From Planctomycetaceae bacterium (lineage in GTDB: Bacteria; Planctomycetota; Planctomycetia; Planctomycetales; Planctomycetaceae), in the NCBI GenBank assembly GCA_028284885.1, contig JANQQW010000315.1, positions 1 through 33,704 of the forward strand: a DNA stretch of 33,704 bases, read 5' to 3'. This document shows, in pieces, positions 25,097 through 33,704 of this stretch; positions within the stretch are counted from its first letter, which is position 1; the number at the start of each line of letters is the position of its first letter. The position numbers and the translations under genes were made by a program. The notes below the pieces were generated by a model that did no database searches, was not told the origin of the DNA, and worked only from the letters and a program-made list of their open reading frames with translations.

Positions 25097-25225
25097 GGCG
25101 TGCTCCAGAGGATCGGATCGTCTTCGAGTATTCCGTCGCCGGGCGGCCCGTTCAACGAAGCCGACTGCGACGTGCTCGTCGGCCGGCACGCACTCCGATG
25201 TGGAACGAGGCCGCCGGGCCGCCGG

Positions 25226-27517
25226 TTACGGAGCGACCGGTTCCGGGGGCAGCAGGGCCCCGGTCTCGTTGACGAACCGCAGCCAGCGACCGACCGACGA
25301 CTCGCGAACGTCCGTCCGGGCGTGAGGCTGGTAGTCGAAGTCCCGGCCGGTCAGCCGCCTGACGTGGAAGAAGGCGAGGTGCCGGATCGCCTCCTCCTCG
25401 TCGTTCAGCCAGCCGACGAGCAGCTGCGAGGTGACCGGGTTGCGGGCGTCCTCGGCGTCGAATCCCCAGAGAAGCCGGTAGACGTCCTCGGCCGTCTGCT
25501 CGGGGAAGTAGCGGGGGAACTCCGTCCGCAGCCTGGCCGCCACCTCCTTGGGCGACTGCCCGGTCATCCAGGTCCGCAGCCCGACGACCGCGGCCTGCCG
25601 GGCCTCGGCGTGCGGGGCCATGGCAAGGGCGTTGACGAGGGCGTCCTCGGCCCCGATCAGGTCCATCGTGCGGACCGCGTACATCGAGATGTCCGGGTCG
25701 TCGTCCTTCACGATCGGCTCGATGCTGTGCTGCACGGTGTCCGCCAGCCCGAACTCGCGCTCGAACTGGATGCGGGCCTGACGCAGCGCGGAGGACAGGA
25801 TGCGGCGTCCGCCGGCGAGCCAGTCCGGCATCACCGGGGCGGCCGGCATCGGCAGCAGCGGCACGGCACCGGGCGCCTCGAGCGGCCACTCGTCGGGCAT
25901 CAGCGAGACCGCGTAGTTCGGCTGACGGAGCAGCACGGACCGCCCGTCGTTCTGGCCCGCCTCGCCGTCTCCGCGGGGGGGCAGGTCGAGGGCGACCAGC
26001 TGGCACTGCCCCTTCACCACGTACAGGGCGGCCGGCCGCGAGGTCGGGTCGAACGGCTCCTCGTACCCGGTCGGGCCGAGCGGGAACCCGTTCCGGTCGG
26101 TCGAGTCGACGGCGATCCCGCAGCGGCTGCTCGCGTCGAGCCGCAGGGCGTAGCGTCGGCCGTGCACCACGAACTCGCAGTCGACCGGTTGACGGGGATC
26201 GCCCCCCGTCCGCTCGACGACGACGCGTCCGCGCTCGAGCTCGAACGAGGCGACCGCTCCCTCGGGCGTCGCCCGGGCCCGCAGTCGCGAGCCGCCCAGC
26301 ATCTCGATCTTCAGCAGCCGCGGCACCACGAGCGACGACTCGAACGGCTCGGGGCAGGCGAGCCCCTCGCCGGCGTGGATCACCGACCGCTTCGGCAGCA
26401 GCTTCCAGTTCGTGACGGTCACCTCCTCGTCCTCGATCGTCTCCTGCTCCTCGACCGTGTGCACGAGCACCCCGGAGATCGCCTCGTAGATCAGGCTGGT
26501 CGGCTCGGGCATCGGGGCGGCGGGCGGCTCGGGCTTCACCTCGCCCTCCCGCGGCGGCACGGGCACGTTCTCCCCCACTCCCGCGGGCGGCTTCGTCCCA
26601 CCGGGAGCGCCGGCGACCTCGACGGGGGGCGTGTTGCCCGTGCCCGGCTCGTCGTCCGGCGGCGGGGGGTTGATGCCGGCCACCGGAGGCAGCCCGTCCA
26701 TCGGGTTCTCCCCGCCGCCGACTTCGGTCGTCGCCGGTTCACCCGAGCCGATGTTGTTCCCGCCGACGCCGCCGACCTGCGTCCCCGCACCGTCGTTCCC
26801 GCCGGCCTCCGGTCCTCGGCCGCCGTCACCCGGGTTGCCGCCGTTCTCGTCGGACTCGGGGGTCCCTTCCTCGCCGTTGGCGGCGACCTGCTCGCCGCCG
26901 GGGTTGGCCGCCGGGCGGCCGAACGGGTTCAGCGACGGGTCGAAGTAGACCAGCGCGAACCACAGGCAGGCGACGCCGCCGACCACGAGGAACGGCAGGG
27001 CCTTCCGCAGCGGAGCGTTCCGCCGTTCGTAGTCCTCGCGGAGGTAGTCGGGCAGTTGCGACTCGAACTTCGACGACTCCGGCTGCGACTTGGCGGCCGG
27101 CTGCTCGGCTGCCTCGAGTTGCGGGGCCTTCGTCAGCGGGCCGAGCGCGTAGGCCCGTTCGCGACGTTCCTCGGGGACGTTGACAGCCTCGCCCAGCACG
27201 AGCGTGAGAATCTGGTGGCTCGCGGCGACCTCGGCGAGGTGCAGGTCGGACTCCAGGCAGATCCGCTCCACGTCGGCGACGCTCGTCGGCGAGAGGGTGT
27301 TGTCGAGGTACTCGGCGACCGTGTTCGGGTCGAGCCCCATGTCGGGTCCGCTCACGTCGGGGGCCCCCAGCCGTCGCCGCCGCATCACGTCCTTGATCCG
27401 CTGCAGCAGTTCGCGGGCGACCTCGCTCTCCTGGAGTTTCTGGCCGATCTCCCGGGCCTGGGCGGGCTCCAGGATGTCGTCGGCGTAGGCCAGCAGCGTG
27501 CGGAGGGTGAGTCGCAT
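25226..27517 (-). CDS. Membrane protein with tandem anti-sigma-like N-terminal repeats and HEAT-like C-terminus
   Basis: 763 aa from ATG 27517. Two related helical units (about 8-48 and 66-106; motifs LLAYADDILEPAQAREIGQKL and VAEYLDNTLSPTSVADVERI) resemble the zinc-less anti-sigma-like module found in many planctomycete membrane proteins. One transmembrane helix lies at about 173-192. A Gly/Pro/Asn-rich linker (about 197-335) precedes an extracytoplasmic beta-rich domain (about 345-500). A helical region with HEAT-like pairs (about 565-720) follows. The function is unknown; the anti-sigma label is an analogy. It lies 144 nt downstream of the SpoIIE-type phosphatase gene on the same strand, and SpoIIE phosphatases often act on anti-sigma circuits, so a link is plausible. 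The ribosome site is weak. Confidence 0.78.
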   Translation of the reverse strand: MRLTLRTLLAYADDILEPAQAREIGQKLQESEVARELLQRIKDVMRRRRLGAPDVSGPDMGLDPNTVAEYLDNTLSPTSVADVERICLESDLHLAEVAASHQILTLVLGEAVNVPEERRERAYALGPLTKAPQLEAAEQPAAKSQPESSKFESQLPDYLREDYERRNAPLRKALPFLVVGGVACLWFALVYFDPSLNPFGRPAANPGGEQVAANGEEGTPESDENGGNPGDGGRGPEAGGNDGAGTQVGGVGGNNIGSGEPATTEVGGGENPMDGLPPVAGINPPPPDDEPGTGNTPPVEVAGAPGGTKPPAGVGENVPVPPREGEVKPEPPAAPMPEPTSLIYEAISGVLVHTVEEQETIEDEEVTVTNWKLLPKRSVIHAGEGLACPEPFESSLVVPRLLKIEMLGGSRLRARATPEGAVASFELERGRVVVERTGGDPRQPVDCEFVVHGRRYALRLDASSRCGIAVDSTDRNGFPLGPTGYEEPFDPTSRPAALYVVKGQCQLVALDLPPRGDGEAGQNDGRSVLLRQPNYAVSLMPDEWPLEAPGAVPLLPMPAAPVMPDWLAGGRRILSSALRQARIQFEREFGLADTVQHSIEPIVKDDDPDISMYAVRTMDLIGAEDALVNALAMAPHAEARQAAVVGLRTWMTGQSPKEVAARLRTEFPRYFPEQTAEDVYRLLWGFDAEDARNPVTSQLLVGWLNDEEEAIRHLAFFHVRRLTGRDFDYQPHARTDVRESSVGRWLRFVNETGALLPPEPVAP

Positions 27518-27661
27518 CGGTCGTCGTCCGAGGGAGTTGCGAGCACGCGACCGTCCGTGCCCGCGGGCCCGAACGTCGGCGGTCTACGAAAACAGTGCCG
27601 GCGACCGCCGCGATTCTTGCAGCGATTTCGGCGAAGTTCGCAGAAACGTCCGATTCGTCGG

Positions 27662-28843
27662 TCAGTCGTGGTCGAGCAGCAGCAGCGACGTGTCGTCGTG
27701 CCGGCCGCTCCCCTCGGTCCACGCGTGCGAGTCGGCGAGCAGGGCGTCCAGCGTGGCGGCGGGCGTCGTTCCCCAGGTCCGCGCGAGCGTCTTCCGGACG
27801 CCGGCCTCACCGAACTGCCGGGAGACGTCTCCCTCCGGATGGGCCTCGGTCAGTCCGTCGGTGAAGATCAACAGTCGGCTCTCGGCGGGCAGCGTCGAGG
27901 TGGCGACGTCGTAGCGGTACCGTTCGTCGAAGCCGAGGGGCGGGCCGGTCACGTTCAGTTCGCCGAGCGGCTCGACCTCGTTCGGCGACCGCTGCAGCAG
28001 CGGCAGCGGGTGTCCGGCGGACGCCCACGTCAACTCGCGTCGGTCGGTCCGCAGCACGCCCGCGAAGAAGGTGAACATGGTCCCGTCCTGAAAGACGGCG
28101 TGCTCGCAGAACCGCTGGTTGACCTCTTCGAGGAACTTGTGCGGTCGCCGCATCGACTTCTCGGCGAGCATGTGGATCAGCGTGTACATCGCCATGATCG
28201 ACATGCAGGCCCGCATGCCGTGCCCGGCGGCGTCGCCCGTCAACAGGATCAGCGTGCGGTCGTCGATGCAGATTGCGTCGTAGTAGTCCCCGCCGGCGAG
28301 GGCGACCGGCCGGCCCCCCTGCGTCCGAATCTGCGACGGCTCGTACCGCCCCTCGAGGGTGAATCCCCGCGAGGTCGGGAGCGTCTTCGGGATGACCGAC
28401 TCCTGGAACCGCCGCACCGACTCGATCTCGGACCGCATCTTCGCCGCGGCCGCGCGCTCCCGTTCGGCCCGGACCGCGTCGACCGTGCTGCGGAGCGTGG
28501 ACGACAGCAGGAACACGAAGTCGCCCCCCGCGTCCTTCAGCAGGTAGGACCGCATGCCGCTGGTGATGAACGTCGCGAGGCGGAAGACGTCGCCCGTCGC
28601 GCACGCTCCGACGACCGGACACTCGGGCAGGAGCTCGTGGACGGACTGGAAGCGGGCGAAGGCCGTGTCGTGGTCCGGCCACGCCGTCGGCAGCAGGACG
28701 ACGTCGAACGTGTCGTCCGACTCGGCGACGCGGGTGAACTCGTCGGCGTCGCAGGTGACGACCGCCGAGTCCTCGTCCACGTCGAGGTACAGCGCGATCA
28801 GCTCGGCCTGCTCGGCGTCGTCCCAGAGGATCAAGGCACGCAT
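27662..28843 (-). CDS. Pseudo-receiver - SpoIIE-type PP2C serine/threonine phosphatase
   Basis: 393 aa from ATG 28843. Residues 1-120 form a CheY-like receiver: the acidic pair at ILWDDAEQ and the SYLLKD Lys are kept, but the phospho-acceptor position (FDVVLLPTAWPD) holds Pro instead of Asp. A short coiled coil (about 122-145, ERERAAAAKMRSEIE) follows. Residues about 165-390 form a PPM/SpoIIE phosphatase with GGDYYDA, GDAAGHGMRA, FTDGLTEA and HDDTSLL. The metal-binding Asp residues are present, so the phosphatase should be active. Such enzymes dephosphorylate anti-sigma-factor antagonists. The gene lies 25 nt downstream of pyk, probably in the same message, and precedes the anti-sigma-like protein gene. 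The phosphatase call is certain; the loss of receiver phosphorylation is inferred from one residue. Confidence 0.9.
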   Translation of the reverse strand: MRALILWDDAEQAELIALYLDVDEDSAVVTCDADEFTRVAESDDTFDVVLLPTAWPDHDTAFARFQSVHELLPECPVVGACATGDVFRLATFITSGMRSYLLKDAGGDFVFLLSSTLRSTVDAVRAERERAAAAKMRSEIESVRRFQESVIPKTLPTSRGFTLEGRYEPSQIRTQGGRPVALAGGDYYDAICIDDRTLILLTGDAAGHGMRACMSIMAMYTLIHMLAEKSMRRPHKFLEEVNQRFCEHAVFQDGTMFTFFAGVLRTDRRELTWASAGHPLPLLQRSPNEVEPLGELNVTGPPLGFDERYRYDVATSTLPAESRLLIFTDGLTEAHPEGDVSRQFGEAGVRKTLARTWGTTPAATLDALLADSHAWTEGSGRHDDTSLLLLDHD

Positions 28844-28868
28844 GCGGGTCTCGGACTTCCGGCTCGGC

Positions 28869-30338
28869 TCACTCGGGGACGACGTGCACGAACACCTGGT
28901 TCTTGCCCTCGCCGGTCCAGTCGGACGTGCCGACGATGACGACGCGGCTGCCCGGCTTCAGCATCCCGCGTTCGAGGCCCCACTCTTCGACGAACTTCAC
29001 GAGGTCCCCGGCGACCGACGTGAAGCAGACGTTGGTGACGACCGGCGTGACGCCCCACGCGAGGCACAACCGCCCGCCGGTCCGCGGTTCCGCGGTGAGT
29101 GCGACGACCGGGATCGCGCTCCGGAGCTCGGAGATGGCGATCGCCGTCCGGCCGGTGCGGGTCAGCACGGCGATCATCGAGGCGTCGAGCTGCTCGGCGG
29201 CCGTCATCGCGCCGAGGGTGACCGCGCGGGTCATCTGCGTGGCCGCGTTCCTTGAGACCAGTCCCAGCGGCAGTTCGCGACGCGGTGCGACGAGCGGCTC
29301 GGCCGTGCTGACGATGCGGCTCATCATCTTCACGGAGCTGTGCGGGTACTGCCCGACGGCCGACTCGCCCGAGAGCATGACGGCGTCGGTCCCGTCGAGC
29401 ACGGCGTTCGCCACGTCGCTCGCCTCGGCCCGCGTCGGCAGTTCGCTGTGCTGCATGCTGTCCAGCATCTGCGTCGCCGTGATGACGGGCACCCGCCGGG
29501 CGTTGCAGCGGTGGATGATCTCCTTCTGCACGACCGGCACGCGGGCGATGTCGATCTCCACGCCCAGGTCGCCGCGGGCCACCATCACGGCGTCCGTCTC
29601 GGACAGGATGTCGTCCAGCTCGTCGAGCGCCTGCGGCTTCTCGATCTTCGCCACGAGGAAGGGAGGGTACTCCGTCCCGTGCTCGGCAACGAGCGTCCGC
29701 AGTTCGCGGAGGTCGTCGGCCTTCCGGACGAAGCTGAGGCTGACGAAGTCGAGGCCCTGGTCGAGCGCGAAGACGAGGTCCTCGCGGTCCTTCTCCGTGA
29801 TGCTGGGCACCCGCAGCGTGGCGCCGGGCAGGTTGATCCCCTGCCGGCTGCGAAGCAGCCCCGCCTGCTCCACGTGGCAGACGGCGCGGTCAGGGTGTTT
29901 CTCGACGACCCGCATCGCGACGGTCCCGTCGGCGAGCAGCACACGGTCCCCCTCGGAGAGGTCGTCGATCAGCCCCTCGTAGGTGCAGGTGAACTTCGTC
30001 GGGTCGCCGGGGACCTCGTCGCGGACGAACTCGTAGGTCTGCCCGAGCTCGACGTTGATCTCGTCGCCCGGCAGCGAGCCGAGGCGGATCTTCGGACCGG
30101 CGAGGTCGCCGAGGAGGCCGATCGGCCGACCGAGCTTCTCGGCGACGGCCCGGACGTGGGCGACGGTCTCCGTCAACGCGTCGTGTTGGCCGTGTGCGAA
30201 GTTGAGTCGGAAGACGTCGACCCCGGCGAGGGCCAGCCGTTCCAGCCCGGCGGGCGTGTCGCAGGCCGGGCCCACGGTCGCGACGATCTTCGTCCGCACG
30301 TGCAGCCCTTCGCGGTAGTCCTCTCGCGGCGTGTTCAT
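28869..30338 (-). CDS. pyk: Pyruvate kinase
   Basis: Glycolytic enzyme that converts phosphoenolpyruvate and ADP to pyruvate and ATP. 489 aa from ATG 30338. An alternative GTG at 30299 (before RTKIVATVGPA) has a better ribosome site (GAAGGG, 6 nt) and would give 476 aa, closer to the usual N-terminus. Motifs: VRTKIVATVGPACD, RLNFAHG (RLNFSHG in most), DLAGPKIR, the catalytic-Lys segment VAKIEKPQALDELDD, VMVARGDLGVEI and ITATQMLDSM. The C-terminal domain (about 365-489) holds the effector-site fold. A candidate promoter (TTCGCA-16-TAGGAT) lies upstream. Confidence 0.94.
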   Translation of the reverse strand: MNTPREDYREGLHVRTKIVATVGPACDTPAGLERLALAGVDVFRLNFAHGQHDALTETVAHVRAVAEKLGRPIGLLGDLAGPKIRLGSLPGDEINVELGQTYEFVRDEVPGDPTKFTCTYEGLIDDLSEGDRVLLADGTVAMRVVEKHPDRAVCHVEQAGLLRSRQGINLPGATLRVPSITEKDREDLVFALDQGLDFVSLSFVRKADDLRELRTLVAEHGTEYPPFLVAKIEKPQALDELDDILSETDAVMVARGDLGVEIDIARVPVVQKEIIHRCNARRVPVITATQMLDSMQHSELPTRAEASDVANAVLDGTDAVMLSGESAVGQYPHSSVKMMSRIVSTAEPLVAPRRELPLGLVSRNAATQMTRAVTLGAMTAAEQLDASMIAVLTRTGRTAIAISELRSAIPVVALTAEPRTGGRLCLAWGVTPVVTNVCFTSVAGDLVKFVEEWGLERGMLKPGSRVVIVGTSDWTGEGKNQVFVHVVPE

Positions 30339-30389
30339 CGGAGTCCGGTTCCCGGTTCGACGATCCGAGCGTGTTCGGCGAGCGTCGTC

Positions 30390-30417
30390 ATCCTACCGAC
30401 GCGAAGTCGGCTGCGAA
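30390..30417 (-). promoter_or_regulatory. Candidate pyk promoter (TTCGCA-16-TAGGAT)
   Basis: The -35 TTCGCA (30417-30412) and -10 TAGGAT (30395-30390) flank a spacer with a small hairpin (CCGAC-TTCGC-GTCGG). The predicted leader is about 45 nt. Confidence 0.3.
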
Positions 30418-30462
30418 CCCCTCCGCGAGCAGGTTGCTTCCCAAACGGACGTTTCCACGGCC

Positions 30463-30468
30463 TACAAT
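30463..30468 (+). promoter_or_regulatory. -10 box TACAAT upstream of the permease gene
   Basis: TACAAT is 30 nt before GTG 30498, leaving a leader of about 23 nt that includes GAGGTGAT. No good -35 at the standard spacing. Confidence 0.35.
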
Positions 30469-30497
30469 GGAGTCGGCGACCCTGTACGAGGTGATCT

Positions 30498-31754
30498 GTG
30501 CTCTCGGCGATCTGGACCATCTTCGCGGAACTGGCCCCGTGGCTGCTGCTGGGAACGGCGGTGGCCGGGCTGCTGCACGTCTGGCTGCCGGCCGAGTGGA
30601 TTCGTGGGCGACTGCGGGGGCCGCGGGGGGTCGTCGAGGCGTCGTTGCTCGGTGTGCCGTTGCCCCTCTGCTCGTGCGGCGTGATCCCCGCCGGCATCGG
30701 CCTGAAGAAGGACGGGGCGAGCGACGGGGCGTCGGTCGGCTTCCTGATCAGCACGCCGCAGACCGGAGTCGACTCGATCCTCGTCGCGGCGGCGTTCCTC
30801 GGCTGGCCGTTCGCCCTGTTCAAGACGGCGGCCGCCTTCGTGACGGGCATCGTCGGCGGGCTGGTCGTCGAGTACCTCGGCAGGAAGCCGCCCGAGCCGC
30901 CGGCGGCCGACGACTTCGGGCTGACGGTCCTCACGGAGCCGGTCGCCCCGACGCCCCACGAGCCGCCGGCCCCGGTCGGGCCGGCGTGGCGGCGAGCCGT
31001 CGACCACGGCCAGGAGATCCTGCGGTCGATCTGGTTGTGGGTGTTGTTCGGCGTCGTCGTGTCGGCCGCCATCACGACGTGGCTGCAGGAGGACACGCTG
31101 AAGGGAGTGGACGCGATGGGCGGCGTGGTGCCCGGTCTGGTCGCCCTGGGCGTGTCGCTGCCGTTCTACGTCTGTGCGACGGCGTCCGTGCCGATGGCGG
31201 CGGCCCTCGTCTCGACCGGCCTCTCGACCGGGACGGCCCTCGTCTTCCTGATGGCCGGGCCGGCCACGAACGTCGCGACCATCGGAGCCGTCTTCAAGCA
31301 GTTCGGCCGCACGGTCACGGCGGTCTACCTCGGGACGATCGTCGTCGGCAGCCTCGCCTTCGCGATGCTGTTCGACCAGCTGGTTCCGAACGCCGCGGCG
31401 ACGGTGCACGACCACGGCCACGACCACACCGCGTGGTGGGCGACCGGCTCCGCCGTCGCGCTCGCCGGGCTGTTCGGCTGGTTCGCCGTCGACGACCTCC
31501 GTCGAGTCTCCCGACGCTGGTTCGCCCGACCGGTCGATGCGGACGGCGATGCGATCCGCGTGCCGGTCGAGGGGATGACGTGCCACGGCTGCACCGGCAA
31601 GCTCGAGTCGGCACTCCGTTCGACGGACGGCGTCCAGGCCGTCGAGGTCCGGCTCGAGCCGGGCGAGGCGATCGTCCGTGGCGACGTCGACGAGGCGACC
31701 GTGCGAACCGTCATCCGCGGAACGGGGTTCCGCGACGTCACCTCCGTGAGTTGA
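30498..31754 (+). CDS. SO_0444-type permease (DUF318/ArsP-like) with C-terminal HMA metal-binding domain
   Basis: 418 aa from GTG 30498, preceded by GAGGTGAT (near-perfect ribosome site). The membrane part has about 8 helices in two halves with family motifs: GVPLPLCSCGVIPAG (about 51-65), LISTPQTGVDS, YVCATASVPMAAAL and LVFLMAGPATNVATI. A His-rich loop (HDHGHDH) at about 306-312 could bind metal. The C-terminal residues about 350-415 form an HMA domain with GMTCHGC (metal-binding Cys pair). Members of this family are proposed copper, zinc or organoarsenical exporters; the HMA domain favours a soft metal such as Cu. It diverges from pyk and converges on glgX. No metal-responsive regulator is adjacent. 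Confidence 0.87.
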   Translation: MLSAIWTIFAELAPWLLLGTAVAGLLHVWLPAEWIRGRLRGPRGVVEASLLGVPLPLCSCGVIPAGIGLKKDGASDGASVGFLISTPQTGVDSILVAAAFLGWPFALFKTAAAFVTGIVGGLVVEYLGRKPPEPPAADDFGLTVLTEPVAPTPHEPPAPVGPAWRRAVDHGQEILRSIWLWVLFGVVVSAAITTWLQEDTLKGVDAMGGVVPGLVALGVSLPFYVCATASVPMAAALVSTGLSTGTALVFLMAGPATNVATIGAVFKQFGRTVTAVYLGTIVVGSLAFAMLFDQLVPNAAATVHDHGHDHTAWWATGSAVALAGLFGWFAVDDLRRVSRRWFARPVDADGDAIRVPVEGMTCHGCTGKLESALRSTDGVQAVEVRLEPGEAIVRGDVDEATVRTVIRGTGFRDVTSVS

Positions 31755-31764
31755 CTGCCGGAAC

Positions 31765-31778
31765 GGCGGCCGGCCGCC
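31765..31778. terminator. GGCGGCCGGCCGCC palindrome between converging genes, weak terminator candidate
   Basis: A perfect 14-bp palindrome lies in the 28-nt gap between the stops of the permease and glgX genes. It has no T tract, so rho-independent termination is uncertain. Confidence 0.35.
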
Positions 31779-31782
31779 TCCG

Positions 31783-33704
<1,922 letters not shown>

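Noticed and set aside
25097-25189. 31-residue extension before the sulfatase signal peptide
   Set aside because: It would bury the signal peptide; GTG 25096 has GGAG at 8 nt.
21611-28939. Very long plus-strand open frame (about 2400 codons)
   Set aside because: It runs antisense or out of frame through at least four well-supported genes and encodes Arg/Pro/Val-rich sequence without motifs: a high-G+C artefact.

Overview
The window is very G+C rich (roughly two thirds G+C by eye) and the gene set points to Planctomycetota, probably class Planctomycetia. The indicators are a DUF1080 laminin-G-like secreted protein, a secreted CxPxR sulfatase, a SpoVG protein carrying a zinc ribbon, a vWA membrane protein next to an ECF-like sigma factor, and a membrane protein with anti-sigma-like repeats. 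I cannot name a genus. About 24 protein genes and one tRNA are supported. Most long open frames on the opposite strands are high-G+C artefacts.

Layout. 1-5228 (minus): a YyaL/SSP411-type lipoprotein fused to a DsbD N-terminal-like domain (cut by the window edge), then DUF1080 - tRNA-dihydrouridine synthase - hypothetical protein, read right to left. The dus gene seems to start at an AUC codon behind a strong Shine-Dalgarno. 5429-7837 (plus): a TIR - NB-ARC - TPR protein (bacterial NLR architecture, candidate anti-phage sensor) with four near-identical 126-bp TPR units. 7841-10546 (minus): sigma factor and its upstream vWA membrane partner. 10547-11152: about 600 bp with no gene. 11153-14396 (plus): TlpA-like thioredoxin, alpha/beta hydrolase, DinB protein and RuvX. 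14425-14716 (minus): a 33-residue very basic protein and tRNA-Asp(GTC) with a clear promoter and terminator.

14865-16690 (plus): ispE followed by spoVG, a linkage also seen in Bacillus. 16707-18281 (minus): a short Hsp70 without the C-terminal lid. 18853-20210 (plus): a membrane C39-like cysteine peptidase and a small zinc-ribbon membrane protein. 20212-22077 (minus) and 22245-23738 (plus): a divergent pair, dynamin-like GTPase and PLP decarboxylase, separated by a REP-like element and apparently leaderless. 23744-30338 (minus): sulfatase, an anti-sigma-like/HEAT-like membrane protein, a pseudo-receiver-SpoIIE phosphatase and pyruvate kinase. 30498-31754 (plus): a metal permease with a C-terminal HMA domain. 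31783 to the right edge (minus): glycogen debranching enzyme GlgX, cut at its 5' end.

Themes. Housekeeping genes (dus, ruvX, tRNA-Asp, ispE, spoVG, pyk, glgX) are interleaved with signalling modules. The most system-like items are the stand-alone TIR-STAND protein, the vWA/sigma pair, and the phosphatase/anti-sigma-like pair behind pyk. There is no phage, IS element or CRISPR array. Mobile-looking sequence is limited to a palindromic REP-type element at 22126-22207 and a possible small palindromic insertion at 13808-13891.
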